From the NCBI RefSeq assembly GCF_900168685.1, contig NZ_FVZN01000010.1:1-64000 (forward strand): a DNA stretch of 64,000 nt. The letters are read 5' to 3'. The translations under genes and the position numbers were made by a program. Below the pieces are notes generated by a model, which saw nothing but the letters and a program-made list of their open reading frames with translations, made no database searches and had not been told where the DNA came from. Below, in pieces: positions 53,196 through 61,789 of the stretch; position 1 is the first letter of the stretch; each line of letters opens with the position of its first letter. The DNA is from Solibacillus isronensis (lineage in GTDB: Bacteria > Bacillota > Bacilli > Bacillales_A > Planococcaceae).

Positions 53196-54359
53196 TTACA
53201 GCACCTCCTGTTTTTCACGTTCATTTTCGATTAGCTGCTCTAAAACATCTGTATAAATCTCTTTTATTTCATCACTTAAAGGCTTGCCTGTCATCTCCGT
53301 ATAAAATAGCTCAAACAGTTCGGAATCATCCATCTGAACACGGTTCATTGTTGTCGCATGCTGTTCAAGCTGTTCATACACAACCGTTCGTTCAATATGC
53401 AAAGCATTCGGATAAACCGTGCGGACAAGTTCGGCAGCACCTTTCACATAATGTTCATCCTGTAATTTAACAAATACATAATCGTCATTTACTTTATGCT
53501 GCAATATATCCTCAAGCATTCCCGTCACGACACGCATGTCCCGTATTGGTGTAAGCAATCTTTTTTCAATCGCTATTGTTCCGTCTTCTTTTAAATCCAC
53601 AATTAAAAATCCCTTATTATGTGTCACTTCAGATTCTGAATACTTAAGTGGCGATCCTGAATATTGAATGTTCTCGTTTGCAACAAAGTGCGCCTGATGT
53701 AAATGTCCTAACGCTGTATAACAGAACGGTTCGAATAATGCTGAGCTGATACATTCCGTCCCGCCAATTGTCAATTTACGTTCAGAGTCACTCGTATTCG
53801 GCTCGGGCATTCCGTCCTTTGTAATGAAAGCATGACCGATGATAATATTGCGTTTCGTATAATCCATTGTCTGCTTAATCTGTTCAATGATTTTCGCCAT
53901 TGCCGCTTCATGCGATGTAATGGATTGATCGTCAAATACTGCCCGAACAATTGACGGCTCTGCAAAAGGAACTAAATAAAAGTGAACTTCCCCATATTTA
54001 TCATGCATGATGACTGGATCGATATTCTGTTCTAAATGACCGACGATATGTAAACCGCTCGCCTTCATAAATTCACTGCCAAAATTTAAACGTGTAGCGC
54101 TATCATGATTTCCAGCGATTGCTAAAATCGGTGTTTTTTCATCGACTAAAATTTCTTTTAATGTTTTATTTAAAAGTTGGATCGCATCTATCGGTGGCAC
54201 TGACCGATCATACAAATCCCCGGCTATAATAATGACATCCGGTTTTTCTTTTCTAATTTCTTCGATAAACTGTTCAAGCACAAATTGCTGGTCTTTCGTC
54301 ATCGATACACCTTGTACTATTTTTCCTAAATGCCAATCTGCTGTGTGAAAAATTTTCAT
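53196..54359 (-). CDS. sbcD: Exonuclease subunit SbcD (Mre11-like)
   Basis: A 387-residue metallophosphoesterase nuclease. All five motifs: DWHLGK (7-12), GDLYDR, AGNHDS, IGHAFI and GHLHQA. A capping domain fills the C-terminal part and binds SbcC. The ATG follows GGAGGCGG. First gene of sbcDC. A LexA-like site within a larger inverted repeat lies 65 bp upstream, which suggests SOS control. Confidence 0.95.
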   Translation of the reverse strand: MKIFHTADWHLGKIVQGVSMTKDQQFVLEQFIEEIRKEKPDVIIIAGDLYDRSVPPIDAIQLLNKTLKEILVDEKTPILAIAGNHDSATRLNFGSEFMKASGLHIVGHLEQNIDPVIMHDKYGEVHFYLVPFAEPSIVRAVFDDQSITSHEAAMAKIIEQIKQTMDYTKRNIIIGHAFITKDGMPEPNTSDSERKLTIGGTECISSALFEPFCYTALGHLHQAHFVANENIQYSGSPLKYSESEVTHNKGFLIVDLKEDGTIAIEKRLLTPIRDMRVVTGMLEDILQHKVNDDYVFVKLQDEHYVKGAAELVRTVYPNALHIERTVVYEQLEQHATTMNRVQMDDSELFELFYTEMTGKPLSDEIKEIYTDVLEQLIENEREKQEVL

Positions 54360-54414
54360 GAATACCGCCTCCTATCTTATAACTATAAGTGTACATGAGG
54401 GAAAATAAAAAAAC

Positions 54415-54446
54415 CATATCGTACGAATATTCGTTCGTACGATATG
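54415..54446 (-). promoter_or_regulatory. LexA-like operator within a 13-bp inverted repeat upstream of sbcD
   Basis: CATATCGTACGAA (54415-54427) and TTCGTACGATATG (54434-54446) are perfect inverted repeats. In the centre, on the minus strand, CGAACGAATATTCG (54424-54437) matches the B. subtilis LexA box CGAAC-N4-GTTCG at 9 of 10 fixed bases. T7 follows the stem on the minus strand, so it could also terminate transcription. Dual or single role undecided. Confidence 0.5.
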
Positions 54447-54463
54447 AGCCAGTAATTGAACAC

Positions 54464-54500
54464 AAAAAAGCATTCCTTCAAGAAATTCTTGATGGAATAC
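54464..54500 (-). terminator. Terminator overlapping the region after the SGNH hydrolase gene
   Basis: GCATTCCTTCAAGAA (54470-54484) pairs with TTCTTGATGGAATAC (54486-54500, two mismatches); A6 on the plus strand gives the T run for the minus-strand transcript, whose stop codon is at 54506. Confidence 0.8.
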
Positions 54501-54505
54501 TTTTT

Positions 54506-55369
54506 TTATACAAATATCGGTATCGGTTGATTCAGTGTATGCAGTGCGATATATGGTACTTCTTCTAAAGCTGACTTACTTTGCAGCTGCAGTATTTCTT
54601 CAAATGTTTTCGGGTTTGGGGCTGGCATTGCATCGATTGGCAAAATGAGTGCCTCATTCCCGCTATAACTTTTCAACATTTCATTAGCCATTATACGGTA
54701 CCCAAGCTGGTTTGGATGCACATCCGCCACATTCGGCAAATATGTTGTGCGCTGCTGTTCAAATACTTCATAAACATCCACAAATATATAGCCTGCTGTT
54801 TCTGTTTCCTGCTTCAGTATTGTATTTAAAAGCTGTACGGCCTCTACCGCTCCACCTGCCTGTTCTTTATGAACACTAGCATAAGGGAAATAGTAGCCAA
54901 GTACATACACTGTCGCTTTCGGTGACTTTTCACTAATTAACGAAAGTAGCTCTCCCATTTGGGTACGCACTTCATTTAATGCGAAATTTGCACTAAGCTG
55001 ACTAAAAGCGAGCGTTCCCTGTTGTGGATTATGTGTAATAAGCGGCAGTAAATTATTCGCTCCTGCTGACAGTGTGATTAATGTTGCTTCACTTAACAAA
55101 GGTGCAGCCTTTTCAGACTGAACGGTTTCAATCACATTTCCTACACGGTAACCCGGGAAAGTAAGCTCTTTAGAAAAATGCCCGAGCTTGCCATGGCGCT
55201 CCAGCTGCAAAGCAATGTAATCCGTATAACCTGCGTCAATTTGACTGTAAGGTGTTTGCCCTGCTGCCAAAGAGTCGCCAAGTGCAATATAAACTTCTCG
55301 TTCATTGGCTAATGCTGCCGTTGGAAACAGAACAATACAAAAAATAAGACTGAATATTATTTTTCGCAT
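54506..55369 (-). CDS. Secreted SGNH/GDSL hydrolase
   Basis: A 287-residue exported esterase or lipase-like hydrolase. A signal peptide (about 1-21, ending ALA) is followed by block I GDSLAAG (nucleophile Ser at about 33), block III SAGANN and block V DVHPNQLG with catalytic Asp and His. The substrate is unknown; relatives act on lipids, acyl-CoAs or acetylated wall sugars. It lies between sbcD and an aminopeptidase on the same strand. No lipobox cysteine, so it is secreted rather than a lipoprotein. Confidence 0.87.
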   Translation of the reverse strand: MRKIIFSLIFCIVLFPTAALANEREVYIALGDSLAAGQTPYSQIDAGYTDYIALQLERHGKLGHFSKELTFPGYRVGNVIETVQSEKAAPLLSEATLITLSAGANNLLPLITHNPQQGTLAFSQLSANFALNEVRTQMGELLSLISEKSPKATVYVLGYYFPYASVHKEQAGGAVEAVQLLNTILKQETETAGYIFVDVYEVFEQQRTTYLPNVADVHPNQLGYRIMANEMLKSYSGNEALILPIDAMPAPNPKTFEEILQLQSKSALEEVPYIALHTLNQPIPIFV

Positions 55370-55390
55370 TTATTCACCCCACTTCAATTG

Positions 55391-56620
55391 TTAAAATGCC
55401 CAATTACCTTTTCTGAAAATCGGTTCTGTAGTGCCATCTGCCAGAATTCCGTCAATATCCATTTCCTCGCTGCCGATCATGAAATCTTCATGTGTGATCG
55501 ATGTATTAATGCCCAATGCTTCCAGTTGGCCCTTTTCAAGTTCCTTGCCACCTTCATAGCACGTCGGATAAGCTTCTCCTATTGCTAAATGGTTAGAGGC
55601 ATTTTCATCGAATAATGTGTTGTAATATAAAATATTTGATGAAGAGATAGGTGATTCATGCGGTACTAATGCCACTTCTCCTAAATATGAAGACCCTTCA
55701 TCAGAAGCAACCAGCTGCTGTAATAAGTCCTGACCTACTTTTGCCTCAACATTAACGATTTTACCTTTTTCAAAAGTCAGCTTGAAATCATCAATAATAT
55801 TACCTTTATAAACGAGCGGCTTCGTATTTGATACGTATCCGTTTACACCATATTTTGCAGGTAACGTAAAGACCTCTTCTGTCGGCATATTCGCGATGAA
55901 TGTTGTACCATCTGGTGCCTCGCTGCTTCCGCTCTTCCACAAATGTTTGTCCGGAAGTTCAATCGTCAAGTCTGTACCAGGTGCCGTGTAATGAAGCTTC
56001 GCATACTTTTTCTTATTCAGCATATCTGCACGTGCATGTAAGTTTTCAATATGAGTTTGCCAGTTTGCCACCGCATCCCCTTCACCAATACGCACTGTTT
56101 TGAAAATAGCATCCCATAATGCCGGAACCTGCTCTTGTTCCGGTAAATCAGGGAATACTTTTGCCGCCCATTTCGGCGAAGGAACAGCAATAATTGACCA
56201 TGCAATATCATCATTCATAACAGCTTTACGGTAATTAACTAATGCTGAACCGGCTGCTTTTTGCTGTGCCCCGATTTTTTCTGAATCAATACCTGCCAGT
56301 AAATCAGGGTTTTCTGCATCGATCCAAAGTAGTGCACCTTTACGTTCAATTAATTCTTCACGTTGTGCGACAACCCATTTCGGGAAATTAGCTGTTTCTT
56401 CTACCGTTACATTTTCAAAATAAGCACGCTCAAAGCTGGCATCAGTTAAGTTTACATGAACACGGCTTGCGCCTGCTTCATATGCTTTTTTAACGACAAT
56501 ACGTGTAAAGTCCAGCGTATCCGTAGATGTGTTAATTAATAAATATTGTCCTTTTTGAATATTTACTCCGATTCGAACGGCTAAATCTGCAAATTGCTCT
56601 AACTTTTCTTGGAATGTCAT
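55391..56620 (-). CDS. M29 family aminopeptidase (AmpS-like), copy 2
   Basis: A 409-residue metallo-aminopeptidase, paralogue of the protein at 43510-44745. The same signatures are seen: FADLAVRIGVNIQKGQ, KKKYAKLHYTAPGTDLTIELP, ANMPTEEVFTLPAKYGVNGYV, GSSYLGEVALVPHESPIS, FDENASNHLAIGEAY, FMIGSEEMDIDGI. Metal ligands are conserved, so both copies look active. The ATG follows AAAAGGAG. It starts 3 bp after the helicase gene, so the two are probably co-transcribed. Confidence 0.92.
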   Translation of the reverse strand: MTFQEKLEQFADLAVRIGVNIQKGQYLLINTSTDTLDFTRIVVKKAYEAGASRVHVNLTDASFERAYFENVTVEETANFPKWVVAQREELIERKGALLWIDAENPDLLAGIDSEKIGAQQKAAGSALVNYRKAVMNDDIAWSIIAVPSPKWAAKVFPDLPEQEQVPALWDAIFKTVRIGEGDAVANWQTHIENLHARADMLNKKKYAKLHYTAPGTDLTIELPDKHLWKSGSSEAPDGTTFIANMPTEEVFTLPAKYGVNGYVSNTKPLVYKGNIIDDFKLTFEKGKIVNVEAKVGQDLLQQLVASDEGSSYLGEVALVPHESPISSSNILYYNTLFDENASNHLAIGEAYPTCYEGGKELEKGQLEALGINTSITHEDFMIGSEEMDIDGILADGTTEPIFRKGNWAF

Positions 56621-56623
56621 GAA

Positions 56624-57856
56624 TTATTTCTCCTTTTTCTTACTGAAAGTCATGCCTTTTTTATTGGATTTTGCTTGATACTGCTTTTTCTCTGTTGCTT
56701 TATTCGCTGCAGGTGCCGCTTTCGATGATACTGTTTTTGCATTCCCCTCGACAAGTTGTCCTTGTGTCCATACTTTTTGAACACCTTTTAAGGAAAGATC
56801 GCGCAACCATTTTTTGAAAGTCTTTTCGTCTTTGTACGATAGTAATGTCAGTACTTCTCCGTCAGCACCGGCACGTCCTGTACGCCCTGAACGGTGTGTA
56901 TACTGCTCGATTGTTCTTGGTACATCAACATGAATAACATGTGTTAAACCTGAAATATCTAAACCTCGTGCTGCAATATCCGTCGCGATTAAAATGCGTG
57001 CTTCCCCTTTTCGGAATGCATCCAGCGCTTTTTTACGCTCATCTTTTTTCATATCCGAATGAAGTGCTACAATCGGCGCATCTCGGTATTCCAGCTTGTT
57101 CTGTTTCATTAGTACTTGGTCGATGTTATTAACAAAGGCTAATCCGCGCAATCCTTCAATATTGGCTAATCGACGAAGCATATCAGTTTTGTCACGCTCT
57201 TCTACTTTTACAAAAGAGTGGACAACTTTACCGAACTTCACCATATCTTCCGGCTTGATTTCGATGCTGATTGGCTCGAACATTAAGCGCTCTGCAACAA
57301 GCTTGATCTCCTCAGTAATCGTTGCCGAAACAACAACGACTTGACGACCGAATGCAGCATTTTCGATAAACGATTTTACGACAACACGGTACTCGCGGCT
57401 AAGAAGCTGATCGCATTCATCCAAAACGATTGTTTCGATTTCTTTAAGTTTTAATTTACCTTGGCGAGCTAATTCATTTAAGCGTCCTGGTGTTCCGACA
57501 ACAATTGTTGGCTTCTTCTTTAACTTTTCGATTTGGCGTGCCGAGTTCGCACCGCCGATTAATTGCTGAACAGTGATGTCTGTTCCTGCTGTCCAGTCAC
57601 GGATTACTTCGACGATCTGCATCGCAAGCTCCTGTGAAGGTGCAACGATCAATGCCTGAGTTTGTTTCTTTTTACCGTCTACTTTATTTAAAATCGGTAA
57701 TGTGTAGGCTAACGTTTTCCCAGATCCTGTCGGTGATTCTGCTACGATATCTTTGCCCTCAACCATCGCAGGAATCATTTCCTCTTGTATTTTCATTGTC
57801 GTTTCAAACGACCATTTATTTTGAAGTGTTTCGTTTAATAAGCTAATTGCTGACAT
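56624..57856 (-). CDS. DEAD-box-family RNA helicase (YfmL-like)
   Basis: A 410-residue ATP-dependent RNA helicase core with a short basic tail. Motif I PTGSGKTLAY, Ia APSQELAMQ, Ib TPGRL, motif II DECD in place of DEAD, III SAT, V ATDIAARGLDI, VI HRSGRTGRAG. The tail (about 375-410) is rich in Lys, Ala and Gln. It resembles B. subtilis YfmL, which assists 50S assembly and cold growth. The ATG follows AAAGGTGG. Promoter at 57888-57916; the TTCTAATA array lies just beyond. Confidence 0.88.
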   Translation of the reverse strand: MSAISLLNETLQNKWSFETTMKIQEEMIPAMVEGKDIVAESPTGSGKTLAYTLPILNKVDGKKKQTQALIVAPSQELAMQIVEVIRDWTAGTDITVQQLIGGANSARQIEKLKKKPTIVVGTPGRLNELARQGKLKLKEIETIVLDECDQLLSREYRVVVKSFIENAAFGRQVVVVSATITEEIKLVAERLMFEPISIEIKPEDMVKFGKVVHSFVKVEERDKTDMLRRLANIEGLRGLAFVNNIDQVLMKQNKLEYRDAPIVALHSDMKKDERKKALDAFRKGEARILIATDIAARGLDISGLTHVIHVDVPRTIEQYTHRSGRTGRAGADGEVLTLLSYKDEKTFKKWLRDLSLKGVQKVWTQGQLVEGNAKTVSSKAAPAANKATEKKQYQAKSNKKGMTFSKKKEK

Positions 57857-57887
57857 ATTGTTTTACCACCTTTTATTCGTTGGCTTT

Positions 57888-57916
57888 AGTGTACCATATT
57901 CCATTATTAATGCGAA
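57888..57916 (-). promoter_or_regulatory. Helicase gene promoter
   Basis: The minus strand has TTCGCA (57911-57916), a 17-bp spacer and TACACT (57888-57893), 32 bp before the helicase start. Confidence 0.55.
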
Positions 57917-57963
57917 AATTTGGCGGGATATCGGTAAGTGTTTTACAGCGAAAAAAGGAGGCG

Positions 57964-58029
57964 ATGTGTCAAATGAAGAATGGAGCGTGGAAGCTGGAGG
58001 ATTTTCTAATAAATTCGGAAATCATCTAA
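57964..58029 (+). other. Short open frame with strong RBS at the head of the TTCTAATA array
   Basis: AAAGGAGG (57954-57961) precedes an ATG at 57964 and another in frame at 57973; the frame runs 21 codons to TAA 58027-58029, which lies inside the second array unit. Could be a truncated gene whose end has been lost in the array, or chance. No family recognised. Confidence 0.3.
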
Positions 58030-58320
58030 TAAATTTGAATTTGTTCTAATAAAATGGCGATCTTCTAATATATGCGTCCGTTGTGCTAATATCGGTTCGC
58101 TTTGTTCTAATATCAACTTGCCTTTTTCTAATAAAGCTCGGACATTTTCTAATATCCCGTATCATTGTTCTAATAAAATTCAAACCGGATGCTTTTCCGT
58201 ACGATTTGAACTCAAAAACCCGCCCCTAAAATTCAGGTATTAACCGAAGTTCTAATAACCTCACTATTTCTTCTAATATTCCCCTCATTTCTTCTAATAA
58301 CTCTCTCCATTGTTCTAATA
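58004..58320. repeat. Helically phased TTCTAATA array, 13 copies, 21-bp period
   Basis: TTCTAATA or a one-base variant starts at 58004, 58024, 58044, 58063, 58084, 58105, 58126, 58147, 58168, then 58250, 58271, 58292 and 58313. Steps are 20, 20, 19, then 21 throughout, except one 82-bp gap (close to 4 x 21). The 13 bases between copies are not conserved beyond a T-rich lead-in (often TTG or TTC). The block fills the gap between a thiolase terminator and the helicase promoter. 21 bp is two turns of B-DNA and also seven codons. Confidence 0.9.
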
Positions 58321-58333
58321 AAAAACCCGCAAT

Positions 58334-58368
58334 AAAAAAGCATGCCGGAAACCAAATTCCAGCACGCC
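58334..58368 (-). terminator. Terminator after the thiolase gene
   Basis: On the minus strand GCGTGCTGGAA pairs with TTCCGGCATGC (58357-58367, 58340-58350; one G-T and one mismatch), followed by T6. Confidence 0.85.
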
Positions 58369-58374
58369 TAGTTT

Positions 58375-59556
58375 CTACACTCTTTCAATAATTAAAGCAA
58401 TTCCTTGTCCGCCACCTATACAAAGACTGGCAACCGCATACTTCCCGTTGCGTCGTTGCAGTTCATATGCAGCGGATAAGATAATTCTTGTTCCACTTGC
58501 ACCGACCGGGTGACCGAGGGCAATTGCACCACCGTTTACATTCGTTTTCTCACGGTCCAGACCAAGTTCCTTCTCCACCGCAATATACTGGGCTGCAAAT
58601 GCTTCATTAATTTCAACTAAATCCATGTCTTCAATTGTTAAATTCGCACGCTCCAATGCTTGACGAATTGCCGGAGCCGGGCCGATTCCCATAATCGTAG
58701 GATCTACACCCGCTATTCCCCATGAGACAATGCGGGCTAACGGCTTTAACCCTTGTTCATTTACAAAATTTTCACTAGCGACAACGACAGATGCTGCCCC
58801 GTCATTAATTCCCGAAGCGTTCGCAGCAGTAACCGAGCCGTCCTTTTTAAATGCAGGGCGTAACTTTGCCAAGCTTTCCATTGTTCCGCCTTCTTTAATA
58901 TGTTCATCCTGATCTATTAAAATCTCGCCTTTTCTCGTAGCTACAGCAACCGGCACAATCTCTTTTGCAAAAGTGCCATTCTCACGCGCTTTTGCGGCCC
59001 GTTCATTTGATAGTATTGCAAATGCATCTTGTTCCTCACGGGAAATCGTATATTGTTCAGCAAGTTTTTCTGCCGTCATGCCCATTCCTGATCCAGTATA
59101 CTGATCAGTTAATGTCGCTTGAAGCATGTCGGTAAACTCCAGGTTACCTAGTTTTGAACCGCTGAAGCGTTGTTCGAAATTCGAATATGGTGATTGGGAC
59201 ATATTTTCCGCTCCCCCAGCGAGTACAACATCCCCTTCACCTAGCTGAATCATCTGAGCCGCCGATACGACCGATTGCATACCCGATCCGCAAAGACGAT
59301 TTAACGTTAGTGCCGGCACTTCCTTTGGCACCCCTGCATAAAGGCCGATATGACGGGCTAAATATGCCGAGTTCGCACCAGTTGTAATTACACCCCCGTA
59401 AATAACATGGTCGACTTGCTCAGGCTGTACGTTTGCCCGTTTTAACGCTTCCACTGCTGTTTTTGTGCCAAGCTGTACTGCATCTGTTGTTGCAAAAGAT
59501 CCTCCAAAAGCTGTAAATGCTGTACGAGCCCCGTCTACGATATATACGTTTTTCAT
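58375..59556 (-). CDS. Acetyl-CoA acetyltransferase (thiolase)
   Basis: A 393-residue thiolase family enzyme condensing or cleaving acyl-CoAs. The nucleophilic Cys is in RLCGSGMQS (about residue 88), the catalytic His in GHPVGASG and the second Cys in CIGGGQG at the C-terminus. Both biosynthetic and degradative roles are possible; the acyl-CoA dehydrogenase directly upstream on the same strand (24-bp gap) points to fatty-acid or branched-chain degradation. The start chosen is ATG at 59554-59556 after AAAGGGG; an ATG three codons earlier abuts that site. Confidence 0.92.
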   Translation of the reverse strand: MKNVYIVDGARTAFTAFGGSFATTDAVQLGTKTAVEALKRANVQPEQVDHVIYGGVITTGANSAYLARHIGLYAGVPKEVPALTLNRLCGSGMQSVVSAAQMIQLGEGDVVLAGGAENMSQSPYSNFEQRFSGSKLGNLEFTDMLQATLTDQYTGSGMGMTAEKLAEQYTISREEQDAFAILSNERAAKARENGTFAKEIVPVAVATRKGEILIDQDEHIKEGGTMESLAKLRPAFKKDGSVTAANASGINDGAASVVVASENFVNEQGLKPLARIVSWGIAGVDPTIMGIGPAPAIRQALERANLTIEDMDLVEINEAFAAQYIAVEKELGLDREKTNVNGGAIALGHPVGASGTRIILSAAYELQRRNGKYAVASLCIGGGQGIALIIERV

Positions 59557-59579
59557 TAATTCCATCCCCTTTGAAAGTA

Positions 59580-60722
59580 CTATTTTATAATTTGTTTTGC
59601 GATAATCCCCTTCATGATTTCGGTCGTTCCTGCGTAAATTGCTGCTACTGGAATATCACGATATCGTCTTGCGATTTCATATTCCTCCATATAACCGTAA
59701 CCACCGTGAAGCTGCAGACAATCCGATACAACACGCTTGGCCATTTCACTGATCCACCATTTGGCCATCGATACTTCCTTCACGATATCTTGTCCTGCAA
59801 TATGTTTGGCAATTAAACTATCGACATATGTACGGCCAAGGTCAATTTCAGTTGCCATTTCCGCTAACTTAAATTGAGTATTTTGGAAATCGGCGATGCG
59901 GCTGCCGAATGCTTTTCGTTCTTTTACATAGTCTACTGTCAGGTTTAAACAGCATTCTGCCTCAATTTGTGTTTCGATAGCGACAATAAGACGTTCCTGC
60001 TGCAGTTTTTCCATTAAATAATAGAAGCCGCGGTTTTCTTCCCCTAATAAGTTTTCGGCCGGTACACGTGCATCTTCAAAAATAAGCTCTCCTGTATCTG
60101 CACTGTGCATCCCGATTTTATCGAGTTTTTTCCCGCGCTTGAAACCAGGTGTCCCACTTTCCACAATAAGTAGACTAACTCCTTTATATGCCGGACTTGC
60201 CTGCGGATCTGTTTTACAAACGACAACAATATAATCTGCATGAATGCCATTCGTAATAAATGTTTTTTCACCGTTTAAAATATAATAATCCCCATCTTTT
60301 TTCGCTGTCGTCTGAATGCCTGCGAGATCAGAGCCTGCACCGGGTTCCGTCATAGCAATAGCCGAAATATATTCGCCTGTAACGCTTTTAGGAAGCCATT
60401 TTTCCTTTTGTGCAGCAGTCCCATATGCTTCAATATAAGGTGTCACAATATCGGAATGAAGCGATATCCCACTTGCTAACCCTGCACCAACACGCTCAAG
60501 TTCCTCCGTTAATATAGCAGAATAGCCAAAATCGAGCGCAAGCCCCCCATATTCTTCACTGACCATTGGACATAAAAAGCCATTCTCCCCGAGCTTCAGC
60601 CAAAAATCCCGTGGAATATCGCGATCTTTTTCCCATTGCTCGAAATAAGGATACGCCTCTTTATCCAGCATTTTTCGTAAAGCTTTTCTGAACATCTCAT
60701 GCTCTTCAGTATAAATGCCCAT
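59580..60722 (-). CDS. Acyl-CoA dehydrogenase
   Basis: A 380-residue flavoenzyme making enoyl-CoA from acyl-CoA. FAD/substrate signature AMTEPGAGSDLAG and the later KTFITNG; the second family signature QLHGGYGYMEEYEIARRYRD contains no Glu at the usual GYG(Y/F)xxE place apart from the E in YMEEYE, as in many bacterial enzymes. Cytosolic homotetramer. The start chosen is ATG at 60720-60722 (MGIYTEEHEM) after GGGGCGGGG; a 19-codon longer frame lacks a site. In one unit with the thiolase. Confidence 0.92.
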   Translation of the reverse strand: MGIYTEEHEMFRKALRKMLDKEAYPYFEQWEKDRDIPRDFWLKLGENGFLCPMVSEEYGGLALDFGYSAILTEELERVGAGLASGISLHSDIVTPYIEAYGTAAQKEKWLPKSVTGEYISAIAMTEPGAGSDLAGIQTTAKKDGDYYILNGEKTFITNGIHADYIVVVCKTDPQASPAYKGVSLLIVESGTPGFKRGKKLDKIGMHSADTGELIFEDARVPAENLLGEENRGFYYLMEKLQQERLIVAIETQIEAECCLNLTVDYVKERKAFGSRIADFQNTQFKLAEMATEIDLGRTYVDSLIAKHIAGQDIVKEVSMAKWWISEMAKRVVSDCLQLHGGYGYMEEYEIARRYRDIPVAAIYAGTTEIMKGIIAKQIIK

Positions 60723-60842
60723 TTCCCCGCCCCTTTGTTTTTTCTGAATATTGGTACATTTCAATTTTAACAGGCACAAAATATGGAAACAATGTTTTTA
60801 TAAGAAATATTATTGCACTATACAGAAATTCTAGTAAAAACC

Positions 60843-60879
60843 AAAAAAAGAGTTGCCAGAATTATTCATGACAACTCTC
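60843..60879 (-). terminator. Terminator after murQ
   Basis: AGAGTTG (60849-60855) pairs with CAACTCT (60872-60878), extended by partial pairing, with T7 following on the minus strand. It begins 5 bases past the murQ stop codon. Confidence 0.8.
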
Positions 60880-60883
60880 GGTA

Positions 60884-61789
60884 TTAACTATTGTTTAAAA
60901 GTAAAATAGCTTTCCTTGTATGGCCATTTACTTGTTCTAACGCAACTTTTACTCGTTCATATTTTTCATTTGTTTTTAGCATGACAATTGCCGGCTTAAC
61001 AGCAAATTTCGTTTTTTCAAGTACTTCTTCTGCTTCTTCATATTTGCAGTCCGTCGCATCGATGACAATTCTTTTAGCCCGCTCTATTAATTTTTTATTG
61101 CTCGCATGTACATCGACCATTAAGTTTTCGTACGCTTTGCCTAATTGCACCATTGACGCCGTACTGATCATATTTAAAATCATTTTATGAGATGTAGCTG
61201 CTTTTAATCGGGTTGATCCTGTTAATATTTCAGGACCTACGACGACTTCAATCGCATCTTCCGCATAGCGGCTTACTTCAGAATTAATATTGCTTGTCAA
61301 ACTTACCGTGTAAGCACCGACAGATTGCGCGTAATCTAAAGCACCCATCACAAACGGTGTAGTACCACTTGCCGTAATACCGATAACGGAATCGAACCGC
61401 GTTATGTTCTTTTCCTTTAATTTATTTCTTCCATCTTCCAAACGATCTTCAGCATTTTCAACTGCCTGGAAAAATGCATCCTTTCCGCCTGCCATGATTG
61501 TTTGTACTAGCTCCGGATCAGTCATAAAAGTAGGGGGACATTCAGATGCATCAAGCATTCCTAAACGACCACTAGTTCCCGCTCCGATATAAAAAAGGCG
61601 GCCTCCGTTATTTATATTTTCAACCACTCTTTTAATTACTTTCTCAATGGTAGGTAAAACTTGTTCAACACTTTTCACAACTTGCATATCTTGTTTATTC
61701 ATGATTTGAAGTATGTCCGAGATAGGCATTACATCCAAATTCATTGTTTCATTATTTCGTTTTTCAGTCGTTAATTGATCGTAATTCAT
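60884..61789 (-). CDS. murQ: N-acetylmuramic acid 6-phosphate etherase MurQ
   Basis: A 301-residue SIS-domain lyase cleaving the D-lactyl ether of MurNAc-6-P to give GlcNAc-6-P. N-terminal LTTEKRNNETMNLDVM, then the SIS motif GAGTSGRLGMLDASECPPTF, GITASGTTPFV and the NLMVDV..SNKKL motif near residue 220 are diagnostic. Length typical. The ATG follows AAGGTGAG and overlaps the kinase stop (ATGA), so translation is coupled. Last gene of the muramic-acid salvage operon. Confidence 0.95.
   Translation of the reverse strand: MNYDQLTTEKRNNETMNLDVMPISDILQIMNKQDMQVVKSVEQVLPTIEKVIKRVVENINNGGRLFYIGAGTSGRLGMLDASECPPTFMTDPELVQTIMAGGKDAFFQAVENAEDRLEDGRNKLKEKNITRFDSVIGITASGTTPFVMGALDYAQSVGAYTVSLTSNINSEVSRYAEDAIEVVVGPEILTGSTRLKAATSHKMILNMISTASMVQLGKAYENLMVDVHASNKKLIERAKRIVIDATDCKYEEAEEVLEKTKFAVKPAIVMLKTNEKYERVKVALEQVNGHTRKAILLLNNS

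Noticed and set aside
54506-55369. Lipoprotein assignment for the SGNH hydrolase
   Set aside because: The signal peptide region ends PTAALANE with no cysteine at the +1 position, so a secreted form cut by signal peptidase I is more likely.
58004-58320. CRISPR array
   Set aside because: The conserved unit is only about 8 bases, the spacers are 11-13 bases and no cas genes are present. A CRISPR needs repeats of 23 bases or more with longer spacers.
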